Position numbers and translations under genes: made by a program. Positions 49,249 to 58,232 of a DNA stretch of 64,000 nucleotides are shown here, in pieces. Source of the stretch: Nocardioides marinus. Its GTDB lineage: Bacteria > Pseudomonadota > Alphaproteobacteria > Rhodobacterales > Rhodobacteraceae. The DNA lies in assembly GCA_019801415.1 (NCBI GenBank), contig JAHVJD010000001.1, positions 620,001 to 684,000 of the forward strand, given 5' to 3'. The stretch's first letter is position 1. Every line of letters starts with the position of its first letter. The notes under the pieces were generated by a model. It was not told the DNA's origin, searched no databases, and saw nothing but the letters and a program-made list of their open reading frames with translations.

Positions 49249-49692
49249 TTACCCGGCCGGGAGAACCTGCAGCTCAACGACCTCGGTCAGCGGCAGGCCA
49301 AGCGCCCGCATCGCGCCGATCGACAGACGGCTCCCGCCCGAGGCGCCAGCGGCCAGCGGCTTCAGCGTCACCACCACCTGCGTGTTCCGATCAGACCGGA
49401 CCAACGCCTGCTGCTCGGTAGCAACCAGCGGTGTCTCCATCCACATCCCCGGCACTGAAGGATCGCCGAGGGAAGCCACGGTCGTGGCCGAGCCACTGAA
49501 CGAGGGGGCATCGGGCGCCAGCGGCGCAGCTTCTGCGACCTCAACACCCGGTGCCGGTTCCAGAACCGGCGATTGCCCGGTTTCCTGTACAGGCACAGAT
49601 GCCTGACCACCCAAAATCTGAGAATTCAGCTGAGGGCTGTTGCAAGCCGCCAGCAGGGAAATGGACGCGAGGGAAAGAACTGTCATACGCAT
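49249..49692 (-). CDS. Small predicted lipoprotein (unknown)
   Basis: A 147-residue protein starting with a lipoprotein signal whose lipobox is LAAC (14-17). The next 60 residues are Pro/Ala/Glu/Gln-rich and probably disordered. The last 80 residues are more ordered ([20 protein letters not shown] and [19 protein letters not shown]). I recognise no family. A second ATG two codons in is possible. It is divergent from moaA across 92 bases and convergent with alkD. Confidence 0.75.
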   Translation of the reverse strand: MRMTVLSLASISLLAACNSPQLNSQILGGQASVPVQETGQSPVLEPAPGVEVAEAAPLAPDAPSFSGSATTVASLGDPSVPGMWMETPLVATEQQALVRSDRNTQVVVTLKPLAAGASGGSRLSIGAMRALGLPLTEVVELQVLPAG

Positions 49693-49749
49693 GCGGTGAC
49701 CCTAGCCTCGTGCGAAACAGTTTGCCAGCCACAAAACATCACGCCCCCC

Positions 49750-49778
49750 TTGTCGCGGACTGTGGCCGCCTTTACCTA
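49750..49778 (+). promoter_or_regulatory. Candidate moaA promoter, possibly leaderless
   Basis: TTGTCG (49750-49755) and TACCTA (49773-49778) with a 17-base spacer. The predicted start falls at the moaA ATG (49785), which has no ribosome site, as at prfC. Confidence 0.35.
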
Positions 49779-49784
49779 AGACAC

Positions 49785-50795
49785 ATGACAGCTCCGCTTA
49801 TCGATCCCTTCGCCCGCGCAATCACTTACCTGCGTGTCTCGGTTACCGACCGCTGCGATTTCCGCTGCGTCTATTGCATGTCGGAAAACATGACCTTTCT
49901 GCCCAAGAAGGACCTGCTGACGCTGGAGGAACTGGACCGGCTGTGCTCCACCTTCATCCGGCTTGGGGTGGAAAAGCTGCGCATCACCGGCGGCGAGCCG
50001 CTGGTGCGCCGGGGCATCATGACCTTTTTCGACGCGATGAGCCGCCATCTGGAAACCGGCGCCCTGAAGGAGCTGACGCTGACCACCAACGGTTCGCAGC
50101 TGGCGAAATACGCGGATGATCTCTATGCGGCCGGGGTGCGCCGGGTGAATATCTCGCTCGACACGCTGGACGAGCAGAAATTCGCGGATGTGACCCGCTG
50201 GGGCCGCCTGCCGCAGGTGCTGAAGGGCATCGATGCCGCGCAAAAGGCGGGGCTGAGGGTCAAGATCAACACCGTGGCGCTGAAAGGCTTCAACGAGGCC
50301 GAGCTGCCGCAAATCACCCGCTGGTGCGCCGAGCGGGACATGGACTTAACCTGGATCGAAGTCATGCCCATGGGCGAGGACATCGGCGCCATGGAGCGCA
50401 TCGGCCAATACTGGTCGCTGAAGGACCTGCGCGCCGAGTACGAGCGCCATTACACCGTCACCGACCTCGCCGAACGCAGCGGCGGCCCGGCGCGCTATGT
50501 GCGGCTGGAGGAAACCGGCCAGAAGATCGGCTTCATCACGCCGCTGTCGCATAACTTCTGCGAAAGCTGCAACCGGGTGCGCGTCACCTGCACCGGCGAG
50601 ATCTACACCTGCCTCGGCCAGGAGGGCAAAGCCGACCTGCGCGCGCCCCTGCGCGCCCATCCCGAAGGCAGCGGCCACCTGGAGGCCGCGATCCGCGCAG
50701 CGATTGGCGACAAGCCGCGCGGCCATGACTTCGACTACTCCCGGCAAGAGGTTGCAGGCCAGATGACCCGCCACATGAGCCACACCGGCGGCTGA
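49785..50795 (+). CDS. moaA: GTP 3',8-cyclase (molybdopterin synthesis)
   Basis: A 336-residue radical-SAM enzyme that starts molybdenum-cofactor synthesis by cyclising GTP, together with MoaC. The N-terminal [4Fe-4S] motif is CDFRCVYC (Cys24, 28, 31). The C-terminal second cluster is [11 protein letters not shown], with the third Cys 13 residues after the second, and [15 protein letters not shown] is conserved. The protein ends in GG (SHTGG), the flexible tail characteristic of MoaA. No other moa gene is adjacent; instead waaA follows after three bases, an unusual operon partner. Confidence 0.97.
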   Translation: MTAPLIDPFARAITYLRVSVTDRCDFRCVYCMSENMTFLPKKDLLTLEELDRLCSTFIRLGVEKLRITGGEPLVRRGIMTFFDAMSRHLETGALKELTLTTNGSQLAKYADDLYAAGVRRVNISLDTLDEQKFADVTRWGRLPQVLKGIDAAQKAGLRVKINTVALKGFNEAELPQITRWCAERDMDLTWIEVMPMGEDIGAMERIGQYWSLKDLRAEYERHYTVTDLAERSGGPARYVRLEETGQKIGFITPLSHNFCESCNRVRVTCTGEIYTCLGQEGKADLRAPLRAHPEGSGHLEAAIRAAIGDKPRGHDFDYSRQEVAGQMTRHMSHTGG

Positions 50796-50798
50796 CCC

Positions 50799-52115
50799 AT
50801 GCCCGGGGAAACACCTGCGCAGCCGACGCTGCTTTATTCGCTGTACTGCGGCGCCAGTGCCCTGATTGCCCCCTTCGCCTGGCGCAAGGTGGCGGCCAAG
50901 CTGCGCGCCTACGGTCTGCCCGAAACACGCGTGCGTGAACGCCTCGGCCACGCCTCGCTGCCGCGCCCCGGCGGACAGCTGATCTGGTTCCACGCTGCGT
51001 CTGTAGGCGAAAGCCTGTCGGTGTTGACCCTGATCCGCCGATTGGGCGAGCAGCTGCCCGCGGCAGAGTTCCTGATCACCTCCGGCACCCCCACCTCGGC
51101 CGAGCTGATCGAAAAACGCATGCCGCCGCGCTGCCGCCACCAGTTCCCGCCCTTGGACAGCGCCGCCGCCGTCGATCGTTTCCTCGCCCATTGGCGGCCC
51201 GATCTGGGCGTCTTTGTCGAGAGCGAGCTGTGGCCGCAGATGCTGGTGCGCGCGCGCCGGACCGGCTGCCCGCTGGTGCTGCTGAACGCGCGGTTGTCCG
51301 AGCGCTCTGCCGAAGGCTGGAAGAAGCGCCCCGAAACCGCGCGCTTCATCCTCGATCAGTTCGAACTGCTGGTGACCCAGAACCAGCGGACCGCCGACAA
51401 CCTCGCCGCCATGGGGGCCGCCCCGGAGCGCATCCGCCCCGGCAGCAACCTCAAGGCGGTCTCCGCGCCCCTGCCCGCAGATGAAAAGACCCTGGCCGAC
51501 CTGCGCGCCGCCCTCGGACGGCGCCCGGTCTGGGTGGCCTCCTCCACCCACGAGGGTGAAGAGGAAACCGTGCTGGCGGCGCACCGCCTGCTGCTACAGC
51601 GCCACCCGGACCTGTGCCTGCTGCTTGCCCCCCGCCACCCGGAACGCGGCGATGCGGTGGAGGCGCTGATTGCCGCTGCCGGCTTCACCTCGGCACGCCG
51701 CAGTGTCGGCGAAAGCCCCGCCCCGGACACGCAGGTCTATCTTGCGGACACGCTGGGCGAGGTCGGCACCTGGTATGCGCTGAGCCCGCTGGTGTTTCTC
51801 GGCGGTTCGCTGCGCGAGATCGGCGGCCACAACCCGTTTGAACCCATGCAGGCCGGGGCGGCGGTCATCAGCGGTACAGGTCATTTCAACTTTGCCGAAA
51901 CCTACGCCGAGCTGACCGGGCTTGGTGCCGCGACGGAGGTCACCACGGCCGAACAGCTGGCAGAACAGCTGTCGCTCTGGCTGCAAGAGCCGGAGAAGCT
52001 TGAGGCTGCCCGCACTGCGGCGGCGCAGTTCATCTCCCGCCAGTCGGACCAGCTGGATCAGACGGTCGCATCGCTTCTGGCGCTGCTGCCTGCGCAACAA
52101 CAGGAGGCCCCGTGA
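50799..52115 (+). CDS. waaA: 3-deoxy-D-manno-octulosonic acid (Kdo) transferase
   Basis: A 438-residue inner-membrane-associated GT-B enzyme that adds Kdo to lipid IVA, the first LPS core step. The N-terminal membrane-associated segment (LLYSLYCGASALIAPFAWR) is followed by WFHAASVGES (with the catalytic Glu), the FVESELWPQ motif, and the C-terminal GGSLREIGGHNPFEPMQAG nucleotide-sugar site. The length is typical. Its stop codon overlaps the next glycosyltransferase start (TGATG), coupling the first two sugar additions. Confidence 0.95.
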   Translation: MPGETPAQPTLLYSLYCGASALIAPFAWRKVAAKLRAYGLPETRVRERLGHASLPRPGGQLIWFHAASVGESLSVLTLIRRLGEQLPAAEFLITSGTPTSAELIEKRMPPRCRHQFPPLDSAAAVDRFLAHWRPDLGVFVESELWPQMLVRARRTGCPLVLLNARLSERSAEGWKKRPETARFILDQFELLVTQNQRTADNLAAMGAAPERIRPGSNLKAVSAPLPADEKTLADLRAALGRRPVWVASSTHEGEEETVLAAHRLLLQRHPDLCLLLAPRHPERGDAVEALIAAAGFTSARRSVGESPAPDTQVYLADTLGEVGTWYALSPLVFLGGSLREIGGHNPFEPMQAGAAVISGTGHFNFAETYAELTGLGAATEVTTAEQLAEQLSLWLQEPEKLEAARTAAAQFISRQSDQLDQTVASLLALLPAQQQEAP

Positions 52116-53173
52116 TGGCCCGGACAGACGCCAACGCAATCGAGGTCATCGCCCCCAACTTCAAACGCCGCCTGTCCGGCGTCACCTCCACCATCGTGCG
52201 GCTGGTGCCACTGCAACGGCAGCACATCGCCATTGCCACGGCAGGCAGCGGTCTGCCCGAGGATCTGCCACATCTATCACTCGCGCAGCTGATCTTCATG
52301 CGCCGGAACGGCCCCACCGGCGCGCGCGTCTGGCATGCCCGGCGCAACGTCGAGATGCTGGGCGGGCTGGCGCTGAAATACCTTCTGGGCAAGCGGCTGA
52401 AACTCCTGTTCACCTCGGCCTCGCAGCGCCACCATTCAGCCTATACCAAATGGCTGATCGGGCAGATGGACCGGGTGATTGCCACCTCCGCCAAGGGGGC
52501 GGCCTACCTGGAGAAACCCGTGCAAGTGGTACATCACGGCATCAACACCGATGATTTCTGCCCACCTCGGGACAAACAGACCCTGCGACGCGAGCTGGGC
52601 CTGCCACAGGACGCCACCCTGATCGGCTGCTACGGCCGGATCCGCGCGCAGAAGGGCACCGATGTCTTTGTCGATGCGATGCTCGAGGTGTTGAAAGACA
52701 ACCCCAACACCGTTGGCATCGTGATGGGTCGCGCCACCGACAAACACGCCGCCTTCGAGAAGGATCTGCGCGCCCGCGTGGCCGCTGCGGGCCTGTCCGA
52801 GCGGCTTCTGTTCCCACCCGAAGTCCCGGTCTGGGAAGTGGCACGCTGGTATCAGGCGCTGGATCTCTACGTCGCTCCGCAGCGCTGGGAGGGGTTTGGC
52901 CTCACCCCGCTGGAGGCGATGTCCTGCGGCGTGCCCGCCGTTGCCACCCGCGTCGGCGCCTTCGAAGAGCTGATCGCGCCCGGCGAGACCGGCCTGCTGA
53001 TCGATCCCGACGACACCGGCCAGATGGTCGAGGCGATCAAATCCGTGCTGACCACCGAAGGCCGCCTCGCGGTGTGGTCCAAGGCCGCGCGCAAGCATGC
53101 GATCACCAATTTCGCACTGGAGAAAGAGGCCGAAACCCTGGTCACCATCTACCGCGAGATGCTGGAGCACTAA
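52115..53173 (+). CDS. lpcC: LPS core mannosyltransferase LpcC-like (GT4)
   Basis: A 352-residue GT4 glycosyltransferase. The N-terminus EVIAPNFKRRLSGVTSTIVRLVPLQR is nearly diagnostic of rhizobial LpcC, which transfers mannose to the inner Kdo. The GT-B C-terminal site appears as GRIRAQKGTDVF and APQRWEGFGLTPLEAMSCGVPAVAT (the E-x7-E motif). The ATG at 52115, inside the waaA stop codon, has AGGAGG upstream. Its coupling to waaA supports a role in the Kdo-mannose core. Confidence 0.9.
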   Translation: MARTDANAIEVIAPNFKRRLSGVTSTIVRLVPLQRQHIAIATAGSGLPEDLPHLSLAQLIFMRRNGPTGARVWHARRNVEMLGGLALKYLLGKRLKLLFTSASQRHHSAYTKWLIGQMDRVIATSAKGAAYLEKPVQVVHHGINTDDFCPPRDKQTLRRELGLPQDATLIGCYGRIRAQKGTDVFVDAMLEVLKDNPNTVGIVMGRATDKHAAFEKDLRARVAAAGLSERLLFPPEVPVWEVARWYQALDLYVAPQRWEGFGLTPLEAMSCGVPAVATRVGAFEELIAPGETGLLIDPDDTGQMVEAIKSVLTTEGRLAVWSKAARKHAITNFALEKEAETLVTIYREMLEH

Positions 53174-53215
53174 CCGCAGACGGCAGGTCCGCGCGGTTGG
53201 CTCAGATCGCAATTG

Positions 53216-53292
53216 CCCCCTTTTTGGGGGGAGAGGGTGACTTGCGCCAAATAGCCAAGTCAAGTGACGCTGGAAGGGGGCAGACAGCCCCC
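53216..53292. terminator. Two G/C-run hairpins between lpcC and the first M20 gene
   Basis: CCCCC-TTTTT-GGGGG (53216-53230) and GGGGGC-AGACA-GCCCCC (53276-53292) lie in the 142 bases between convergent genes. Neither has a long T-run, so their role as terminators is uncertain. Confidence 0.35.
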
Positions 53293-53315
53293 TCCCCTGT
53301 TTCAGATCAAGCCGA

Positions 53316-54479
53316 TCAGGCCGCAGGCATCCGCTGCTCGACGATCTCGGCCCACCAGCTGCAGCCCGCCGGGATGGCTTCGTCGTTGAAGTTGTATTCC
53401 GGATGGTGCACCGCGGCGGTATCGCCGTTGCCGACCAGAATATAGGCTCCGGGACGCTCTTCCAGCATGAAGGCGAAATCCTCGCCGCCCATCACCAAGG
53501 GTGCCTCGTCGCAGCTGCCGGAGATATCGGCAGCCACCTTGGCGGCGAACTCGGTCTGCTCCTCGTGGTTGGCCATCACCGGATAGCCCCGATGATAGGT
53601 CACATCCGCAGTGCCGCCGAAGGTCGCCGCAATGCCAGTGCAGATTTCCTTGATCCGCGCCTCGGCAAGGTCGCGCATGGCCGTGGACATGGTGCGCACG
53701 GTGCCCTTGATCTGGACCTTCTGCGGGATCACGTTGAACGCTTTTGAAGACGTCTCGAAGGAGGTCACCGAGACCACGATCTGCTCTACCGGGTCGGCGT
53801 TGCGCGCAGCGATGGTCTGCAGCGCCAGAACCGCCTGCGCGGCCATCACGGTGGTATCGATGGTTTCCTGCGGCTTGGCGGCATGGCCACCGCGGCCCTC
53901 GAAGGTGATGTCGAACTGGTCGGTGGCAGCAAAGAACGCCCCCGGGCGGATCGAGAAGCTGCCCACCGGGCGGCCCGGCCAGTTGTGCATGCCGTAGACT
54001 TCCTGGATGTTCCAACGCTCCATCAGGCCATCGTCGCACATTTCCTTGCCGCCGCCGCCGCCTTCCTCGGCGGGCTGGAAGATCACCACCACGGTGCCGT
54101 CGAAGTTGCGGGTCTCGGACAGGTACTTGGCCGCGCCCAGCAGCATCGCGGTGTGGCCGTCATGGCCGCAGGCATGCATCGCGCCAGGGGTCTTGGAAGC
54201 ATAGTCCAGCCCGGTCTGCTCATGAATCGGCAGCGCGTCCATGTCGGCGCGCAGGCCGATCACCTTGCCCGCGCTGTCGGACTTGCCCTTGATGACGCCG
54301 ACAACGCCGGTGCGGCCGATGCCGGTCACCACCTCGTCGCAGCCGAATTCCTTCAGCTTCTCCGCCACCAGCGCGCTGGTGCGGTGGGTTTCGAACAGGA
54401 TTTCGGGGTTTTCGTGGATGTCACGGCGCCAGGCGGTGATTTCATCCTGCAGTTCGGCAAAGCGGTTCTTGACCGGCAT
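53316..54479 (-). CDS. M20-family amidohydrolase, copy 1 (hippurate/N-acyl amino acid hydrolase type)
   Basis: A 387-residue metal-dependent amidohydrolase (M20/peptidase D family, HipO/IAA-amino-acid hydrolase branch) that releases amino acids from N-acyl or aryl amides. Metal ligands include MHACGHDGHTA (Cys104, His106) and PAEEG (Glu138/139), then GRGGHAAKP and HHPEY. The dimerisation domain lies about 180-290. AAGGAG precedes the ATG at 54479. It is the last of three tandem paralogues that all start MPxKNR and end RMPAA. Confidence 0.93.
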   Translation of the reverse strand: MPVKNRFAELQDEITAWRRDIHENPEILFETHRTSALVAEKLKEFGCDEVVTGIGRTGVVGVIKGKSDSAGKVIGLRADMDALPIHEQTGLDYASKTPGAMHACGHDGHTAMLLGAAKYLSETRNFDGTVVVIFQPAEEGGGGGKEMCDDGLMERWNIQEVYGMHNWPGRPVGSFSIRPGAFFAATDQFDITFEGRGGHAAKPQETIDTTVMAAQAVLALQTIAARNADPVEQIVVSVTSFETSSKAFNVIPQKVQIKGTVRTMSTAMRDLAEARIKEICTGIAATFGGTADVTYHRGYPVMANHEEQTEFAAKVAADISGSCDEAPLVMGGEDFAFMLEERPGAYILVGNGDTAAVHHPEYNFNDEAIPAGCSWWAEIVEQRMPAA

Positions 54480-54513
54480 TTTACACTCCTTCTTGGGTAG
54501 GTTTCCCGCGCCG

Positions 54514-55677
54514 TCAGGCCGCGGGCATTCTTCGTTCCACCAGTTCGGCAAACCAGCTGATACCGGCGGGGATGATCTCGTCGTTGAAATCATATTCGGG
54601 GTGGTGCAGCCCGGCGCTGGGGCCATTGCCCAGGCGGATCATCGCGCCCGGGCGCTCTTGCAGCATGAAGGAGAAGTCCTCTCCTCCCATTGCCAGCGCC
54701 ACCTCCTCGCAGCCGCCCGCCACGGCTTGCGCAGCGTCGCGGGCGTGTTCGGTGGCAGCCGCATCGTTGATGGTGACCGGGACGCCAAGGTGAAAATCAA
54801 TCTCCCCGCGGCCGCCGAAAGTCCGGGTGATCCCATCCAGAATGGCGCGCAGCCGCTGCGGGATCTGCTCGCGGACCGCGGGCGCATGGGTGCGGATGGT
54901 ACCCCGGACCTCGGCCCGGTCGGGAATGACGTTGAACGCCTTGGAGGACGTCTCGGCCGAAGTGATCGACAGCACGCCCTGCAACACCGGGTCGACGTTG
55001 CGCGACACAACGGTCTGCAGCGCGGTGATCAGGTGGCACATCATCACCGTGGTATCCACGGTCTCATTCGGCTTGGCCGCATGGCCGCCCTTGCCCTGCA
55101 GTGTGATGGTGAACTCATCCACCGAAGCGAGGATCGGGCCGGGGCGAATGGCGAACTTGCCCGCCTCCAACCCCGGTGAATTGTGGATGGCATAGACCTC
55201 GTCGATGCCAAAGCGCTCCATCAAGCCGTCCTTGCACATGGCCTCGGCGCCGTTGCCGCCCTCCTCGGCAGGCTGGAAGATCACCACCGCGGTGCCGTCG
55301 AAATTGCGCGTCTCGGCCAGGTATTTGGCCGCGCCCAGCAGCATCGCGGTATGGCCGTCGTGGCCGCAGGCGTGCATCGCGCCATCAACCTTCGAGGCAT
55401 GCGGCAGGCCAGTCTGTTCCTGCATCGGCAGCGCGTCCATGTCGGCGCGCAGACCGATGGCGCGGCCCTGCGTGTCCATGCGCCCGCGGATCACCGCGAC
55501 AACGCCGGTGCGGCCGATGCCGGTCACCACCTCATCGCAGCCAAAGCTGCGCAGCTTGTCCGCCACCAGCGCCGAGGTGCGGTGGGTGTCATAAAGAATC
55601 TCGGGGTGTTCATGGATGTCGCGGCGCCAGCCTGCGACTTCCTCGTGAAACTCCGCAGCGCGGTTCTTGATCGGCAT
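54514..55677 (-). CDS. M20-family amidohydrolase, copy 2
   Basis: A 387-residue paralogue of the neighbouring amidohydrolases with the same architecture: DMDALPMQEQTG, MHACGHDGHTA, PAEEGG, GKGGHAAKP and HHPEYDF. Much of the N-terminal half is identical to copy 1 (for example EVVTGIGRTGVV). GAGGAG precedes the ATG at 55677. It lies 34 bases before copy 1 and 10 bases after copy 3. Divergence is concentrated in the dimerisation domain and the loop YAIHNSPGLEAGK, which may tune substrate choice. Confidence 0.93.
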   Translation of the reverse strand: MPIKNRAAEFHEEVAGWRRDIHEHPEILYDTHRTSALVADKLRSFGCDEVVTGIGRTGVVAVIRGRMDTQGRAIGLRADMDALPMQEQTGLPHASKVDGAMHACGHDGHTAMLLGAAKYLAETRNFDGTAVVIFQPAEEGGNGAEAMCKDGLMERFGIDEVYAIHNSPGLEAGKFAIRPGPILASVDEFTITLQGKGGHAAKPNETVDTTVMMCHLITALQTVVSRNVDPVLQGVLSITSAETSSKAFNVIPDRAEVRGTIRTHAPAVREQIPQRLRAILDGITRTFGGRGEIDFHLGVPVTINDAAATEHARDAAQAVAGGCEEVALAMGGEDFSFMLQERPGAMIRLGNGPSAGLHHPEYDFNDEIIPAGISWFAELVERRMPAA

Positions 55678-55687
55678 CAGTGGCTCC

Positions 55688-56854
55688 TCAGGCGGCGGGC
55701 ATGCGACGTTCGACCAGTTCGGCAAACCAGCTGCAGCCGAGCGGAATGGCGTCATCGTCGAACACATAGGCAGGATGGTGGCACATCTGGGTGTCGCCGT
55801 TGCCGAGGAAGATGTAGGCGCCGGGGCGTTCCTCGAGCATATAGGCAAAGTCCTCGGACGGCATGATCGGGGCGGTTTCAGCGTCGACCTTGGCAGCGAC
55901 CGCCCGCGCAGCCTCCACCGCGTGATCGGTGCTGGCCGCATCATTGACCGTCACCGGGTAGCCGGGGCTCCATTTCACTTCGGCCGTGGCGCCATAGGCG
56001 GCGGCGGTGTTTTCAACCACGCGGCGCACCCAGCCCTCGGCCTGTTCGCGGTATTCCGGGTCCAGCGTGCGCACGGTGCCCTGCAACCGGGCGGTATGGG
56101 CGATCACGTTCGACGCCGTGCTGTCGGTCTCGAACGTGCCGACGGTCAGCACCATGCGCTTCACCGGGTCCACATTGCGGGAGACGATCGAATGCAGCGA
56201 GACCACGATCTGCGAGGCGACCAGCGTGGTGTCGATGGCGTCATGCGGTGCCGCGGCATGGCCGCCCTTGCCGGTGACGGTGATCTCGAACTCGTCGGAG
56301 GAGGCCATCAGCGCGCCGGGGCGGATGGCGAATTCGCCCACCGGCAGGCCCGGCATATTGTGCAGCCCGTACACCTCCTGAATGCCCCAGCGGTCCATCA
56401 GCCCGTCATCACACATCGCCTTGCCACCGGCTCCGCCCTCTTCGGCAGGCTGGAAGATCAGCACCGCGCGGCCGTCGAAATTGCGGGTCTCCGCCAGGTA
56501 TTTGGCCGCGCCCAGCAGCATGGCGGTGTGGCCGTCATGGCCACAGGCATGCATCACCCCGGGCGTCTTGGAAGCATAGTCCACCCCGGAGGCTTCGGGG
56601 ATCGGCAGCGCGTCCATATCGGCGCGCAGGCCGATGGTGCGGCCCGAGGTGTTGGTCTTGCCCTCGATCGCCGCGATCACGCCCGTCTTGCCAACGCCAG
56701 TGGTGATGTCGGTGACGCCAAACTCCTTCAGCCGCGCCGCGACAAAGGCGGCGGTCTCGTGGACCTCATACATCAGTTCGGGATTTTGATGCAGATGACG
56801 GCGCCAGCCAGTTATCTCCGTGTGCATTTCGGCCAAGCGATTTTTGACTGGCAT
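55688..56854 (-). CDS. M20-family amidohydrolase, copy 3
   Basis: A 388-residue member of the tandem set, first in transcription order and the most divergent. It has LHQNPELMYEVHETAAFV, MHACGHDGHTA, PAEEGG, GKGGHAAAP and HHPAYVF, so the metal site is complete. In place of the VMGGEDF of copies 1 and 2 it has IMPSEDF. GGAGGGGAAC precedes the ATG. A short hairpin with a T-run lies 50-70 bases upstream. Confidence 0.93.
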   Translation of the reverse strand: MPVKNRLAEMHTEITGWRRHLHQNPELMYEVHETAAFVAARLKEFGVTDITTGVGKTGVIAAIEGKTNTSGRTIGLRADMDALPIPEASGVDYASKTPGVMHACGHDGHTAMLLGAAKYLAETRNFDGRAVLIFQPAEEGGAGGKAMCDDGLMDRWGIQEVYGLHNMPGLPVGEFAIRPGALMASSDEFEITVTGKGGHAAAPHDAIDTTLVASQIVVSLHSIVSRNVDPVKRMVLTVGTFETDSTASNVIAHTARLQGTVRTLDPEYREQAEGWVRRVVENTAAAYGATAEVKWSPGYPVTVNDAASTDHAVEAARAVAAKVDAETAPIMPSEDFAYMLEERPGAYIFLGNGDTQMCHHPAYVFDDDAIPLGCSWFAELVERRMPAA

Positions 56855-56905
56855 GTTCCCCTCCGTTGCTGCGCGGCCCTTTGCCGTTGCCGCTGACTGT
56901 CTGCG

Positions 56906-56926
56906 AAAAAACTTGCTTTAGCAAGT
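56906..56926 (-). terminator. Short hairpin with T-run between argE and the M20 genes
   Basis: On the minus strand ACTTGC-TAAA-GCAAGT is followed by TTTTTCGC. It could end argE transcription. The stem is short and AT-balanced, so it could instead be an operator for the M20 genes. Confidence 0.45.
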
Positions 56927-57055
56927 AATCACCCGGCCGTATTTCGCACCGCCGGATTGAAATGCGCACGCGGGCGTCATGGCCGCCGCAGGGCGCGCCG
57001 CTGCCCTGTATCTGCGCAGGCAGCGGTCGGTCTCAGGGCGCGAAAGCGCCGCCGG

Positions 57056-58222
57056 TCAGCCCTGCAGCCGCTCCAGCAGCTTGCGCATGAATGCATGTCC
57101 CGCCCCGAACTGGGCGACGGTGATGTATTCGTTGGGCTGATGGGCCTGGGCGATGTCGCCGGGGCCGCAGATCACCGCGGAATAGCCCGCCGCCTGGAAC
57201 TGGCCCGCCTCGGTCCCGTAGCTGACCACATGGGTGCCGTTGTCGCCGGTCAGGCTGCGCACCAGCGTCTCGGCCCTGCCCTCGGCTTCCGGCACCAGGC
57301 CGGGCACCGCGAAGACCCGCTGCACGTCAATGCGGCTGTCCGGGTGGATGGCCTGCATCTCTGCCTCGATGCGGCGCACCTCGGCCAGATAGGCGGCCTC
57401 CCAGTCGGAGGCATTCTCGCCCGGCACCACCCGGAAATCCATCACAAACCGACATTCCTTGGCGGTGATGTTGTTGGCAGTGCCGCCGGTGACTGTGCCA
57501 ACATGGGCAGTGGTCCAGGGCGGCTCGAACATTGCCTGCACCTCGCCCGGCTCCGCCGCCATGTTCTCGGCGTTGCGCTGGTTGGCCCAGTCGATCAGCC
57601 GCGCGCCCTGCATCACCGCGCTGACGCCGGTGTGCAGCAGGGAAGAGTGGACCTCGAACCCGGTGAGACGCGTGTCGAAGCCGATGATGCCCTTGTGGCC
57701 GGTCACCGCCTGCATCATCGAAGGCTCGCCGACGATCACCGCCGCACCCTTGGGCAGCAACGGTTGCATCGCCTCGATCATCGGCGGCGCGCCGGTGCAG
57801 CCGATTTCCTCGTCAAAGCTGAGCGCCAGCTGCAAGGGGCGGCTGACGCCCTGCCGGTGCGCCTCGACCAAGGCCCAGATGGCGAGCGCATCAAACCCTT
57901 TCATGTCACAGGTGCCGCGACCGAAATACTTGCCGTCGCGCTCCTCTACCGTGAAGGGATCGCTCTGCCATTCCTGGCCGTCGACCGGCACCACGTCGGT
58001 ATGGCCCGAAAGCACCACGGCACCTTCGACGCGAGGGCCGACATGGGCAAATACAGCCGCCTTGTGTGGTTGCCGCGGATCGACCCAGCGGTGGCTTTCG
58101 ATACCATGGCTGGCCAGATAGGCCTGCACCCAATCCACCAGCGGCAGGTTGGTGTCATGGCTCACGGTCGGGAAGGAGACCAGACGGGTCATGATCTCCA
58201 GCGGCGTCAGCACAGTTGCCAT
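57056..58222 (-). CDS. argE: Acetylornithine deacetylase
   Basis: A 388-residue M20 zinc peptidase-fold enzyme that removes the acetyl group of N-acetylornithine. The ArgE/DapE metal motifs are SGHTDVVPVDG (His74, Asp76), GRGTCDMKGFDA (Asp107), DEEIGC (Glu138/139) and GEPS (Glu166). VSYGTEAGQFQ and GPGDIAQAHQPNEY are typical of alphaproteobacterial ArgE. It lies 10 bases before the dppDF stop codon side, that is, directly after dppDF on the same strand. That position raises the possibility that it acts on imported N-acyl amino acids rather than only in arginine synthesis. Confidence 0.92.
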   Translation of the reverse strand: MATVLTPLEIMTRLVSFPTVSHDTNLPLVDWVQAYLASHGIESHRWVDPRQPHKAAVFAHVGPRVEGAVVLSGHTDVVPVDGQEWQSDPFTVEERDGKYFGRGTCDMKGFDALAIWALVEAHRQGVSRPLQLALSFDEEIGCTGAPPMIEAMQPLLPKGAAVIVGEPSMMQAVTGHKGIIGFDTRLTGFEVHSSLLHTGVSAVMQGARLIDWANQRNAENMAAEPGEVQAMFEPPWTTAHVGTVTGGTANNITAKECRFVMDFRVVPGENASDWEAAYLAEVRRIEAEMQAIHPDSRIDVQRVFAVPGLVPEAEGRAETLVRSLTGDNGTHVVSYGTEAGQFQAAGYSAVICGPGDIAQAHQPNEYITVAQFGAGHAFMRKLLERLQG

Positions 58223-58232
58223 GTCCGTCGCC

